64,000 nucleotides of DNA from Variovorax sp. J22G73 (GCF_030317035.1 NZ_JASZYK010000008.1:186001-250000), one strand, 5' to 3'. Positions 18,293-28,379 are shown, numbered from the stretch's first letter. Notes: generated by a model not told the origin, from the letters alone. Made by a program: numbers and translations.

Positions 18293-19267
18293 TCAGTGCG
18301 AGCTGACGAATGCCGACGACGGCCCGGGGTACGGCAGCGCAAAGGCCCTCTTCATGCGCGCCACCTCCTCCACCGGGCTCAGGCCGAACAGCCGCTTGAA
18401 CTCCCGGCTGAACTGCGAGGGGCTCTCGTAGCCGACCCGGTCGCAGGCGGCCGCCGCCGTCATGCCGTCGCGCAGCATCAGCAGCCGGGCCTGGTGCAGC
18501 CGGGTCGACTTCAGGTACTGCATGGGCGAGGTGCCCGTCACGGTCTTGAAATGTGCGTGCAGCGACGGCGCGCTCATGCCGGCCTCGCGCGCCAGCTGGT
18601 CGATGTCCAGCGCGTCGTGGAACGCCGCGTGGATGCGGCGGATCGCCTTGCCCACCTTGCCGAAGTGGCCCTGCCGCGCGAGCGCCGTGCGCAGCACCGC
18701 GCCCTGCTCGCCGCCCAGCACGCGAAAGTAGAGCTCGCGCACCAGCGAGGGCCCGAGCACGCTCGCCTCCAGCGGTGACGCGAGCGCCTCCAGCAGGCGC
18801 AGCACCGAGAGGGCGAGCCGCGCGTCCATGGGCGTGGACACCATGGCCTTCGCCTTCGCGCTTGACTTTGCCCGCACGGCGTTCGCATCGCCGTCGTCGA
18901 ACTCGTCCAGCCGCAGCATCAGCTCCGCGGCCACGCTGAAATCGAGCCGCAGGTAGATGGCCAGCAGCGGCTCCTTCTCGCTGGCGTCCGTCTCCATGGT
19001 GAAGGGCACGGGCACCGCCACCGCCAGGTAGTGCTGCGCGTCGTACAGGTACACCTCGCCGCCGAAGAAGCCGCGCTTGCGCCCCTGGCAGACGATGACG
19101 ATGCCCGGCTCGTACAGCACCGGCGCGCGCGCCAGCGGCCGGTTGGCGCGCAGCAGGCGCACGTCGGGCAGCGGCGTCGGGTTGTAGCCGTCGAGCGGGG
19201 CCAGTCGGGCCAGCAGCGCGAGCGTGCGCTGCTGCACGCTCGGCTCAGGTGCGGGGCGGGTGGTCAC
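18293..19267 (-). CDS. AraC family transcriptional regulator, GTG start
   Basis: The product has 324 residues. The N-terminal half is an AraC cupin-like domain (VLYEPGIVIVCQGRKRGFFG, VPVPFTMETDASEKEPLLAI), and two helix-turn-helices lie at the C-terminus (LDIDQLAREAGMSAPSLHAHFK and the signature SPMQYLKSTRLHQARLLMLR, VGYESPSQFSREFKRLFGLSP). The start is GTG; no ATG exists before the conserved domain. It resembles the YqhC-type regulators that control reductases, and it diverges from a short-chain dehydrogenase gene 158 bases away, the likely target. Confidence 0.87.
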   Translation of the reverse strand: MTTRPAPEPSVQQRTLALLARLAPLDGYNPTPLPDVRLLRANRPLARAPVLYEPGIVIVCQGRKRGFFGGEVYLYDAQHYLAVAVPVPFTMETDASEKEPLLAIYLRLDFSVAAELMLRLDEFDDGDANAVRAKSSAKAKAMVSTPMDARLALSVLRLLEALASPLEASVLGPSLVRELYFRVLGGEQGAVLRTALARQGHFGKVGKAIRRIHAAFHDALDIDQLAREAGMSAPSLHAHFKTVTGTSPMQYLKSTRLHQARLLMLRDGMTAAAACDRVGYESPSQFSREFKRLFGLSPVEEVARMKRAFALPYPGPSSAFVSSH

Positions 19268-19425
19268 GTATTCTGGTCAGATGAAGTTGGGCAATGGCAA
19301 TGTGCCATGGGCTGGCCGGAATGTCTGCTCGCTCATAGTTTCAGGCAAGCACCGCAGAGGGCCGGATATTCACGTTCCGGCGACCCGAACCTAGCATCCA
19401 TGGCACTCACTCACAGGACTTCGCC

Positions 19426-20268
19426 ATGACCGCATTCGCACCCAAGACCCTTCTCATCACCGGCGTCAGCTCGGGCTTCGGCCGCGCCTTCGCAAGCGCC
19501 GCGCTCGCGGCGGGCCACACCGTCGTCGGCACGCTGCGCGACGCAGGCGCGTGCGCCGAGTTCGAGGCGCTGGCGCCCGGCCGCGCCCATGCCGTGGTGC
19601 TCGACGTGACCGACAGCGCCGCCATCGAACCCGCCCTGGCAGGCGTTCTTCGCAAGGTCGGCCGCATCGACGTGCTGGTCAACAACGCGGGCTACGGGCA
19701 CGAAGGCACGCTCGAGGAATCGAGCCTGGCCGACATGCGCCACCAGTTCGACGTCAACGTGTTCGGCGCGGTCGCCATGACCAAGGCCGTGCTGCCCGCC
19801 ATGCGCGAGCGGCGCAGCGGGCACATCGTCAACATCACCTCGATGGGCGGCTTCATCACCATGCCGGGCATTGCGTACTACTGCGGCAGCAAGTTCGCGC
19901 TCGAAGGCATCTCCGAAGTGCTGGCCAAGGAGGTCGCGGCCTTCGGCGTGCATGTGACGGCGATCGCGCCGGGGTCGTTCCGCACCGACTGGGCGGGCCG
20001 CTCGATGGTGCGCGCCGAGCGGCGCGTGAGCGACTACGACACCGTGTTCGACCCCATTCGCGAAGCACGCCAGGCCAAGGATGGGCGGCAGGCCGGCGAC
20101 CCGGCCAAGGCCGCGCAGGCCCTGCTGGAAGTGATCGAGGCCGAGAAGCCGCCGGTGCACCTGCTGCTGGGCAAGGACGCGCTCGCGCTGGTGCGCGCCA
20201 AGCTCGCGTCGATGAGCGAAGAAATCGATGCGTGGGAAGCCGTGTCGGCCTCCACCGACCACGACTGA
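19426..20268 (+). CDS. Short-chain dehydrogenase/reductase
   Basis: The protein has 280 residues of the classical SDR type: TLLITGVSSGFGRAFASAAL (cofactor-binding TGxxxGxG), NNAG at about residue 84, catalytic serine in ITSMGG, and YYCGSKFALEGISEVL giving YxxxK. The C-terminal extension (KPPVHLLLGKDALALVRAKL) is common in oxidoreductases of this subgroup. Divergent from the AraC gene that probably regulates it. Substrate unknown. Confidence 0.87.
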   Translation: MTAFAPKTLLITGVSSGFGRAFASAALAAGHTVVGTLRDAGACAEFEALAPGRAHAVVLDVTDSAAIEPALAGVLRKVGRIDVLVNNAGYGHEGTLEESSLADMRHQFDVNVFGAVAMTKAVLPAMRERRSGHIVNITSMGGFITMPGIAYYCGSKFALEGISEVLAKEVAAFGVHVTAIAPGSFRTDWAGRSMVRAERRVSDYDTVFDPIREARQAKDGRQAGDPAKAAQALLEVIEAEKPPVHLLLGKDALALVRAKLASMSEEIDAWEAVSASTDHD

Positions 20269-20390
20269 AAGGCGGCTGAAAGCTCGGCACGCGAGCGGGC
20301 GATGCCGCGCCGCATCGTTGCAAAAACGGAAACGCCGCGTCCGCGAAACCTGCGCTTCATCGGGCGCATTGAGGCCTATCTTTGAAGGCA

Positions 20391-20409
20391 TGCGGGCAAG
20401 CCGCCCGCA
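20391..20409 (+). promoter_or_regulatory. Leader hairpin before the small membrane protein
   Basis: A perfect 7-bp stem TGCGGGC / GCCCGCA with a 5-base loop lies just before the AAGGAG ribosome-binding site (20418-20423) of the small gene at 20430. It may affect mRNA stability or translation. It could also be the end of the preceding SDR transcript, but no T-tract follows. Confidence 0.35.
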
Positions 20410-20429
20410 CATCGTCCAAGGAGCCTGCC

Positions 20430-20576
20430 ATGTCCACATCCCTTCATTCCGAAAAGAGCCTGCTGCTGCAAACGCAAGTGACGGTCGCACGTGCCCACGC
20501 GCTGGCCGCGCAGAAGCTGCCGGTCGCGCTCACGCTGTCGGCCATCATTCTTTCGATCATCAACGTCAAGCTGTAG
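20430..20576 (+). CDS. Small membrane peptide, 48 residues
   Basis: The frame starts MSTSLHSEKSLLLQTQVTVA and has a C-terminal hydrophobic helix (LPVALTLSAIILSIINVKL). A near-ideal AAGGAG lies 6 bases before the ATG, which together with the helix argues for a real gene. It overlaps by 11 bases, tail to tail, the AraC gene on the other strand. No family recognised. Small single-helix peptides often attach to larger membrane complexes, but no partner is evident. Confidence 0.6.
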   Translation: MSTSLHSEKSLLLQTQVTVARAHALAAQKLPVALTLSAIILSIINVKL

Positions 20577-21549
20577 GCCGCTCGGGCGCACGTGCCGCTG
20601 CGCTCTTGAAGTGCATCGGCGCGGCGCCCATCACGCGCTTGAACGCGTGGCTGAAGGCGCTCTCCGATTCGTAGCCCAGCGACAGCGCCACCGCGGAAAC
20701 GGTCTTGCGCCCGCCGCGCAGTTCGCGCGCCGCGAGCCGCATGCGCCAGCGCAGCAGGTAGTCGAGCGGCGCCACGCCCACGGCGGACTTGAAGCGCCCG
20801 GCGAAGGTCGAGCGCGACATGCCGGCCGCGCTCGCGAGTGCGTCCACCGTCCATCGCTGCGCGGGCGCGCCGTGCATCAGCCCCAGCGCCTTGGCGAGCC
20901 GCGGCTCCGACAGCGCACCGAGCCAGCCCACCGCCTGCGCGCCACCCGCCGCCGCGTGCGCGCGCAAGGCCTGCACGAACAGGATGTGCGCCAGGTGGTC
21001 GGCCATCAGCGTGGCGCCCATGGCCGGCTGCGACACCTCGTCGGCCAGCCGCGCGAGCACCCACTGGATGACCCCTGCGTGCGCCGATGCAGCAGGCACG
21101 TGCACCACCGGCGGCAGCGCGTCGAGCAGCATCGCGGCATGGGCCTTGTCGAACGCGAAGCGCCCGCCCATGAGCATCACGTCGGCGGTGTCGCCCACCT
21201 GCGCGACGCCGCCGGTGGCGCGTGCGAAATACGGCGCCGCTTCTTCCGTGGGCAGCGCCAGGTCGCTCGCCAGTCGGTAGCGCCGGCCGTCGGTCAGCAG
21301 GTAGCAGTCGCCGGCCTGCAGCGCGACGGGATGTTCCACACCCTCCACCGCCAACCAGCAACGGCCCTGCAGCACGGCGTTGAACTTCACGCCTTCGTAG
21401 CCGTTGAAGCGCAGCGCCCAGTCGCCGCCGGCAGCCAGCAGCGCGGAGAGAAACCCCTTCGGGTTCAGCAGCGCGAGCACATCGGAAAACGGGTCCATGG
21501 GGGGCGTCAACTCCAGAGCATCGCGCATGAAATGCAGCGGATCTTGCAT
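20566..21549 (-). CDS. AraC family regulator with cupin N-terminus
   Basis: The product has 327 residues from the ATG giving MQDPLHFMRDALELTPPMDP; a GTG six codons earlier is possible. The first 200 residues form the cupin_6/AraC-binding type domain (GVEHPVALQAGDCYLLTDGR), and the C-terminal domain has both helix-turn-helices, WTVDALASAAGMSRSTFAGR and VSAVALSLGYESESAFSHAF. It diverges from the SDR gene at 21585, its probable target, with only about 35 bases between starts, so the promoters must overlap. Confidence 0.85.
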   Translation of the reverse strand: MQDPLHFMRDALELTPPMDPFSDVLALLNPKGFLSALLAAGGDWALRFNGYEGVKFNAVLQGRCWLAVEGVEHPVALQAGDCYLLTDGRRYRLASDLALPTEEAAPYFARATGGVAQVGDTADVMLMGGRFAFDKAHAAMLLDALPPVVHVPAASAHAGVIQWVLARLADEVSQPAMGATLMADHLAHILFVQALRAHAAAGGAQAVGWLGALSEPRLAKALGLMHGAPAQRWTVDALASAAGMSRSTFAGRFKSAVGVAPLDYLLRWRMRLAARELRGGRKTVSAVALSLGYESESAFSHAFKRVMGAAPMHFKSAAARAPERPTA

Positions 21550-21584
21550 GGATTGATGGCGCCGCACAAGCCACCATCGCTAGC

Positions 21585-22583
21585 ATGACTTTCTCACCGC
21601 ATCAAAAACCCCTGCCCTCCGGCTTCGGCCCGACCACCACCGCGCAAGAGGCCCTGGGCGGGCGCGACCTGCGCGGCAAGACCGCCATCGTCACCGGCGG
21701 CTACTCCGGCCTCGGGCTCGAAACAGCGCGCGTGCTGGCCGGCGCGGGCGCCCATGTGTTCGTGCCCGCGCGCAGTGCGGACAAGGCACGCGCCGCGCTC
21801 GCGGGCATCGACGGCGCCACGCTCGGCGCCATTGACCTGATGGACCCGGCCTCCATCGACGCTTTTGCCGAAGGCTTCCTGGCCAGCGGCCGCGCGCTCG
21901 ACATCCTGGTGAACAGCGCCGGCGTGATGGCCGCGCCGCTGTCACGCGATGCGCAAGGCCACGAGTCGCAGTTCTCGTCGAACCACCTGGGGCACTTTCG
22001 GCTCACAGCGCGGCTGTGGCCGGCGCTGCGGCAAGCCCATGGGGCGCGGGTGGTGTCGGTGTCGTCGCGCGGGCACCGCATCACGGGCGTCGATTTCGAA
22101 GACCCCGATTTCGAGCGCCGGCCCTACGACCCGTGGCTGGCCTACGGGCAGTCGAAGACGGCCAACGCGCTGTTCGCCGTGGGCCTCGACGCGCGCGGCA
22201 AGGCGCATGGCGTGCGGGCGTTTTCGGTGCACCCCGGCTCCATCCTCACCGACCTCGCGCGCCACATTCCCGACGACGACCTGGCCAAGCGCTTCAACAT
22301 GACCCGCGCGGACCCCGACCGCCTGCCGCCGGGCCAGTCCGCGGCCGAAGGCGGCGACTTCAAGACCGTGGCGCAGGGCGCGGCCACCTCCGTGTGGTGC
22401 GCGGCGAGCACGCAGCTCGACGGCATCGGCGGCGTGTACTGCGAGAACGTCGACGTGGCGCCCATCGTGCCCGCCGACCATCCGGCAACGACCGGCGTGC
22501 GTGCCTGGGCCATCGACCCCGCGCTGGCCGAGCGGCTGTGGCAGCTCAGCGAACGATTGACGGGCGTGCGCCTCGAAGCCTGA
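21585..22583 (+). CDS. Short-chain dehydrogenase, retinol-dehydrogenase-like
   Basis: The protein has 332 residues, longer than classical SDRs. It shows KTAIVTGGYSGLGLETARVL (cofactor), NSAGVMAAPL in place of NNAG, SSNHLGHFRLTARL, and the catalytic YGQSKTANALFAV. The subgroup with SSRGH and a C-terminal QLDGIGGVYCENVDVAP segment is often annotated as WW-domain-oxidoreductase or retinol dehydrogenase homologue; the bacterial substrate is unknown. It is controlled probably by the divergent AraC protein. Confidence 0.85.
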   Translation: MTFSPHQKPLPSGFGPTTTAQEALGGRDLRGKTAIVTGGYSGLGLETARVLAGAGAHVFVPARSADKARAALAGIDGATLGAIDLMDPASIDAFAEGFLASGRALDILVNSAGVMAAPLSRDAQGHESQFSSNHLGHFRLTARLWPALRQAHGARVVSVSSRGHRITGVDFEDPDFERRPYDPWLAYGQSKTANALFAVGLDARGKAHGVRAFSVHPGSILTDLARHIPDDDLAKRFNMTRADPDRLPPGQSAAEGGDFKTVAQGAATSVWCAASTQLDGIGGVYCENVDVAPIVPADHPATTGVRAWAIDPALAERLWQLSERLTGVRLEA

Positions 22584-22592
22584 GGCGGCCGC

Positions 22593-23381
22593 TCAACAGG
22601 GGTCGGTGCCCTGCGTCCACCATGCAGGCTGCCGGTCGATGAACAGCGTGCAATCGGGCACCACCATCTTGCCGCCCGACCACGCCGGGCGCACCCGGCG
22701 CTGGAAGTGCGCCGACAGCGACACCGGCTCGCCCGCGTGCGGCCGCACCCAGAGCCTGGAGCGCCGGTCGTAGCCGCCGGCGCTGAGGTCGCGCCCGGCC
22801 TTGCGCCACGTCTGCTGAGGCACATGCAGGCTCACGGGCGCGTAGTGCACGGGCCGAAGCCACTGGCCCTGCGCCCAGTAATACACCCGGCCGAAGCATG
22901 CCGCGTGGCACCAGCGCTCCCAAGCGCTGGGGCTGTACCTGCTGAAGCCGAGCTCGCCGTCCGGCAGCGCCACCCAGACCACCGCGATGCCCAGCCGGTG
23001 GTAGTTGGCCGTGCGCGCCGCAACCTCGGCAATGCCCAGCACGCTGCGCTGCACCTCGATGGCCACGGGCACGCCCGAGATGACCGCGAACACATCGGCC
23101 ACCGCGCCGGGCAGGCGCTTTTCGAGCTCCAGGTTGGCCACGTTGGCTTCTTCGCGCAAGGCATCGTGGATGGCAAGCTTGACGAGGAAGTGGTCCTCCG
23201 TTTCACCGACCGACAGGCGACACGCGGTCGGGGCCTTGTGGGCGAAATGGTGGACGCGGATCGGGCCTTTTCTGAGCGTCATTTCCGCTGCGCAACCCGC
23301 GCAGGAGAAAGGTGCGTCGACCCGCTGGGCGTCGCGGGCGACCATCTTGAAACCGTCGGATTGGCGCAGGGCTGTGAGCAC
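22593..23381 (-). CDS. CoiA-like protein
   Basis: The conserved part has an N-terminal zinc-ribbon-like CAGCAAEM, then HHFAHKAPTACRLSVGETEDHFLVK, the region resembling the nuclease-like core of competence protein CoiA, and ADVFAVISGVPVAIEVQRS with the acidic/Q-x-S catalytic-type motif. The start is uncertain: I use the GTG at 23381 (262 residues); an ATG at 23345 and a TTG at 23492 are alternatives, and none has a strong ribosome-binding site. CoiA family proteins act in natural transformation in Gram-positives. Role here unknown. It is convergent with the SDR gene, 9 bases apart. Confidence 0.72.
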   Translation of the reverse strand: MLTALRQSDGFKMVARDAQRVDAPFSCAGCAAEMTLRKGPIRVHHFAHKAPTACRLSVGETEDHFLVKLAIHDALREEANVANLELEKRLPGAVADVFAVISGVPVAIEVQRSVLGIAEVAARTANYHRLGIAVVWVALPDGELGFSRYSPSAWERWCHAACFGRVYYWAQGQWLRPVHYAPVSLHVPQQTWRKAGRDLSAGGYDRRSRLWVRPHAGEPVSLSAHFQRRVRPAWSGGKMVVPDCTLFIDRQPAWWTQGTDPC

Positions 23382-23522
23382 GGCGGCGATCGTAGTGCGG
23401 GCTCGAAGAACGAATCGAGCCTTGCGAACGCTGAAGCTACGGAAAGAGCCTCTTCGCAGTGAATTTTTCGCGCCTGCCGGCGATTTCTTCAAGCGCCCGG
23501 TGCTTCCAACCGGTCAGCCCCT

Positions 23523-23903
23523 TCAGGCCGCCAGCTCCGAGATCTCGATCAGGTTCTGGTCCGGGTCGCGCACGTACACCGAGCGAATGCGCGACGTCGC
23601 GCCCGTGCGCATCACCGGCCCTTCGAGCACGGGCACCCCGTGTTCCTTCAAGCGAGCGACCACCGCCTCGAGCGGCACGCTGGCAATGAAGCACAGGTCC
23701 AGCGAGCCCGGCGTCGGCAGCTGCGCCTTGGGCTCGAACTCGTGGCCCTTCACGTGCAGGTTGATCTTCTGGTTGCCGAAGCGAAAGGCCTTGCGGCCGG
23801 CGCCGAAGCTCTCCAGCGCCATGCCGAGCACGTCGGTGTAGAAGCGGATGCACGCGTCTTCGTGCGCGGTGGTGAGCACGAGATGGTCCAGGTGATCGAT
23901 CAT
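23523..23903 (-). CDS. VOC family (glyoxalase/dioxygenase fold) protein
   Basis: The protein has 126 residues, the size of a single VOC module pair. It starts MIDHLDHLVLTTAHEDACIR with the first metal-ligand histidine, then FYTDVLGMALESFGAGRKAF, NLHVKGHEFEPKA and ends RDPDQNLIEISEL with the typical glutamate ligand. Members bind a divalent metal and act as lyases, dioxygenases or resistance proteins; this one cannot be assigned further. The ATG chosen is the only one fitting the first strand. Confidence 0.82.
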   Translation of the reverse strand: MIDHLDHLVLTTAHEDACIRFYTDVLGMALESFGAGRKAFRFGNQKINLHVKGHEFEPKAQLPTPGSLDLCFIASVPLEAVVARLKEHGVPVLEGPVMRTGATSRIRSVYVRDPDQNLIEISELAA

Positions 23904-24085
23904 GGGTGAGGTCCTTGTGGTCGCGCACGCGTGCCGTTGCGCGATGTCGTCGAGATCCGATCGGGCGGCGCTTGCCACGGCCTGGTGGCATGCGACCCCG
24001 TCATTCGGGCGCAGGCCCGACTCTAGGACCAGATCGTTCGACACGGAATTTCTTTGAGGGCAGCAGCCCCTTCGCAGAACGCGAT

Positions 24086-24110
24086 GGCCGCATGCAGGGC
24101 GCATGCGGCC
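24086..24110. terminator. Strong hairpin after the DUF779/aldehyde dehydrogenase pair
   Basis: A perfect 10-bp stem GGCCGCATGC / GCATGCGGCC with a 5-base loop lies 78 bases beyond the DUF779 stop. No T-tract follows on either strand, so it may be a terminator of the weaker kind or a transcript-end stabiliser. The rest of the gap 23904-24187 shows nothing else. Confidence 0.4.
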
Positions 24111-24187
24111 GCGCCCGACTTGAAAGTGACGCGGCTGCGCGGCACCCGGCCGCGCAGCCTCTTCAGCAACTGCTGTTCGAGCAGCCG

Positions 24188-24564
24188 CTACTTCGCTTCT
24201 TCAGCCTCCAGCACCGCCCACTCCTCGTCCGTGAACAGCCGCGAGCGCGTCAGGAACCGCACGCCCTCCGGCCCTTCCAGCGAGAACATGCCGCCGCGCC
24301 CCGGCACCACGTCGATGATCAGCTGCGTGTGCTGCCAGTACTCGAACTGCGGCCCGCTGATGTAGAACGGCATGCCACCGATGTGCCCCAGCAGCCTGTC
24401 GTAGTCGCCGACGATGAACTCGTCGCGGCCGTAGCACATGGGCGCGCTCCCGTCGCAGCAGCCGCCCGACTGATGGAACATCAGCGGGCCATGCTTGGCG
24501 GCGAGCCTGTCGATCAACGCGAGCGCGGCTTCGGTCGCGGTGACGCGCAGGACCTCGCCGGCCA

Positions 24565-24565
<1 letters not shown>
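24188..24565 (-). CDS. DUF779 family protein
   Basis: The protein has 125 residues with the family motif HQSGGCCDGSAPMCY, whose cysteines suggest a metal or redox site, then FIVGDYDRLLGHIGGMPFYI and VPGRGGMFSLEGPEGVRFLT. DUF779 genes are typically found next to acetaldehyde-oxidising aldehyde dehydrogenases, and here the start overlaps the stop of that gene by one base (TGATG), so the two are coupled. Function unknown; a role in maturation or protection of the dehydrogenase is a guess. Confidence 0.88.
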
Positions 24566-26085
<1,520 letters not shown>

Positions 26086-26145
26086 GTCTTTGTCTCCATT
26101 TGCAGGCTGGTGGCACCGCGACATGCGGCGTCCCGCATGGGCATT

Positions 26146-26161
26146 TGCAAGCCACGTACCC
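26146..26161 (-). promoter_or_regulatory. Sigma-54 (-24/-12) promoter of the aldehyde dehydrogenase
   Basis: Read leftwards the sequence is GGGTACGTGGCTTGCA. It has the invariant GG and GC with exactly 10 bases between, and matches TGGCACG-N4-TTGCA at most positions (two mismatches). It lies about 60 bases before the dehydrogenase start and faces the gene, and a sigma-54 activator is encoded next door. Confidence 0.7.
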
Positions 26162-26235
26162 GCGCGGATCAGGACATTCCCTGAGTACTTCCGCGCAGCA
26201 ACGGGCCGTGGCGGCGGGTTTCGCAGGGTTTCCAT

Positions 26236-26283
26236 TCGCAATCTGCGACATGCATGCGCGAACACAGCGACTACGATGTCGCA
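26236..26283. promoter_or_regulatory. Candidate activator binding sites upstream of the -24/-12 promoter
   Basis: Two dyads lie about 90-135 bases upstream of the -12 element: TCGCA-ATC-TGCGA (26236-26248) and a perfect 8-bp inverted repeat TGCGACAT (26244-26251) / ATGTCGCA (26276-26283). The shared core TGCGACA suggests repeated binding of one Fis-type dimer, the normal arrangement of an enhancer for a sigma-54 activator. The sites end 27 bases before the activator gene itself, so it may also control its own expression. Confidence 0.5.
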
Positions 26284-26310
26284 CAAGGCGAAAACCCGTC
26301 GGAGACACCC

Positions 26311-28254
26311 ATGAGCGAAGCGCAGTTGCCATCGGTCGGAGTGGAGCAGGCCCGCGAGCTGTTCTTCAGGCAGGGCCGCGACCCGGCCCCCTGGATCGCG
26401 CCGCACATCTCCCGCTCGTGGCAGCGCAGCCGCCCGGTCGACCACCGCGCCATCGACCCCGAACCTATGGCGCTCGCCCTGCTGCGCGAACGGCGCGAGC
26501 AGGCCATGCGCCTGCTCACCTGCGCGCAGCCCGAGCTCGACGGGCTGGCCGAGCACGCCGTGGGCAACGGCTGCGTGGTGGTGCTGTCGGACGCCAGCGG
26601 GCTCATTCTTGAAGAGGTCGGCAGCCCCGATTTCCTGCCCAAGGCCCAGCGCATCGCGCTGCAGCCCGGCGTGGAATGGTCGGAAGACCACCGCGGCACC
26701 AACGCCATCGGCACCGCGCTGGCCGAGCGCGAGGCGCTGATGGTGCTCGGCGGCGAACACTACCTGTCGCAGAACGGCGCGCTGGGCTGCGCGGCGGCGC
26801 CCATCTTCACCGGGCGCGGCGAAGTGGCCGGCGCGCTCGACATCTCGGGCGAAACCCAGCGCGTGAACCCGCATGCGCTGGGGCTGGTGCGCATGGCGGC
26901 GCAGCAGGTGGAGCACCGCATGCTGCTGGCCGAGGCCAATGGGCACGTGCTGCGCTTTCATGCGCGCCCGGCGTTGATCGGCACCGCGCGCGAAGGCCTG
27001 ATGGTGATCGAGGGCGGGCGCATCGTGGCGGCCAACCGGGTGGCGCTGGAGCTCTTCGGCCGCTCGTGGAACGGGCTGCTCGACCTGGACGCCGAAGTCT
27101 TCCTCGGCGAGAACTGGCCGCGCATGGCCCACCGGCGCAGCCTGCTCACGCTGCCGGGCGGACGGCAAATTGCCACGGTGATGGAGCGCTCGACCGCGCC
27201 GGGCAGCGCACGCCAGCCGGCAATGCAGACGGCCGAAGCGCGCACTTCCGGTTCGCATCCAGGCCCCGAGGCCGACGACGTGCAGCCGCTGCTGGCCAAG
27301 GCCGTGCGCGTGCTGAACGAAGGCGTGTCGGTGCTGGTGAACGGCGAGACCGGCAGTGGCAAGGAAGTGTTCTCGCGCCGGTTGCATGCCGCGAGCCGGC
27401 GCAGCACGGGGCCCTTCGTGGCGGTCGATTGCGCTTCGCTACCCGAGACGCTGATCGAGTCGGAGCTGTTCGGCTACGACGAGGGCGCCTTCACCGGCGC
27501 CCGGCGCAAGGGCATGGCGGGCCGCATTCGCGAGGCGCACGGGGGCGTGCTGTTCCTCGACGAGATCGCGGAGATTCCGCTCGCCCTGCAGACACGGTTG
27601 CTGCGCGTGCTCGAAGAGCGCGTGGTCACGCCGCTGGGCGGCGGCCAGGGCGTGGCGGTGGACTTCGACCTGGTCTGCGCCACGCACGGCCACCTGCCCG
27701 CGCTGGTGCAAGCGGGGCGGTTTCGGGCCGACCTGATGTACCGCGTAGCGGGCTTTACCGTGGCGCTGCCATCGTTGAGCCAGCGCAGCGACAGGCATGC
27801 GCTGATCGAGCGGCTGTTCATGGAATCGGGCGGCGCGGCCAAGCACCTGCGGCTGGAGCGCGATGCGCTGGCCGTGCTGGCGGCCTACCGGTGGCCCGGC
27901 AATGTGCGGGAGCTGCGCAGCACGCTGCGCGCCGTGGTGGCGCTGGCCGATGTCGGCGACGCGGTGACGGCCTCGGCGCTGCCGGCGCACCTGCATGGGA
28001 CTCACGCGGCACATGCAGCACACACAGCGCACGCCGACCACGCCAGCCATGCCGACCGCGCGAACGACGTTTCCGCTGCCTTCACACATCCGCCGCAGTC
28101 CGAGCCCCTGCTAGCCATCACGCGCCACGCCATCGACGAGGCGCTCAAGGCCTGCGACCACGACGTGGCCAAGGCCGCGCGCAGGCTGGGGGTTCACCGC
28201 AGCACGGTCTACCGCCACATCGCGCGGGAACGCGGCAAGCCCGGCGGGCGCTGA
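26311..28254 (+). CDS. eatR: Sigma-54-dependent activator, AcoR/EatR type
   Basis: The protein has 647 residues. An N-terminal GAF-like sensor runs from about 70 to 200 (PGVEWSEDHRGTNAIGTALA is the AcoR-group signature), followed by a PAS-like segment, then the AAA+ core: Walker A GETGSGKEVFSRR, the sigma-54 contact loop EGAFTGARRKG, Walker B GGVLFLDEIAEIPL, and the arginine-finger region YRVAGFTVALPS. The C-terminal Fis-type helix-turn-helix is VAKAARRLGVHRSTVYRHIA. Between them is an odd histidine/alanine-rich linker near residues 562-586. The ATG follows GGAGA at 7 bases. By position beside ExaC and by the presence of eut genes with a similar promoter it is probably the ethanolamine regulator; the symbol is an inference. 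Confidence 0.85.
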   Translation: MSEAQLPSVGVEQARELFFRQGRDPAPWIAPHISRSWQRSRPVDHRAIDPEPMALALLRERREQAMRLLTCAQPELDGLAEHAVGNGCVVVLSDASGLILEEVGSPDFLPKAQRIALQPGVEWSEDHRGTNAIGTALAEREALMVLGGEHYLSQNGALGCAAAPIFTGRGEVAGALDISGETQRVNPHALGLVRMAAQQVEHRMLLAEANGHVLRFHARPALIGTAREGLMVIEGGRIVAANRVALELFGRSWNGLLDLDAEVFLGENWPRMAHRRSLLTLPGGRQIATVMERSTAPGSARQPAMQTAEARTSGSHPGPEADDVQPLLAKAVRVLNEGVSVLVNGETGSGKEVFSRRLHAASRRSTGPFVAVDCASLPETLIESELFGYDEGAFTGARRKGMAGRIREAHGGVLFLDEIAEIPLALQTRLLRVLEERVVTPLGGGQGVAVDFDLVCATHGHLPALVQAGRFRADLMYRVAGFTVALPSLSQRSDRHALIERLFMESGGAAKHLRLERDALAVLAAYRWPGNVRELRSTLRAVVALADVGDAVTASALPAHLHGTHAAHAAHTAHADHASHADRANDVSAAFTHPPQSEPLLAITRHAIDEALKACDHDVAKAARRLGVHRSTVYRHIARERGKPGGR

Positions 28255-28310
28255 AGCAAGACCCGGCGAAACAAGCGGGCCCCAACGCGCTTCGCAGCCC
28301 GGAGTGCAAC

Positions 28311-28344
28311 GCTTCGCTATGCTTCGTAAAATATAGCGAAGCAT
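28311..28344. promoter_or_regulatory. Overlapping inverted repeats upstream of the LysR-nitroreductase gene
   Basis: Two perfect dyads overlap: GCTTCGCTAT (28311-28320) / ATAGCGAAGC (28333-28342) and ATGCTTCG (28319-28326) / CGAAGCAT (28337-28344). They end 36 bases before the gene, in an AT-richer stretch containing TAAAATATA that may be a -10 box. The gene encodes a LysR-like DNA-binding domain, so autoregulation is plausible. Confidence 0.55.
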
Positions 28345-28379
28345 CGCCACCGCGCCCCCGCATTTCACCACCCGCATCC

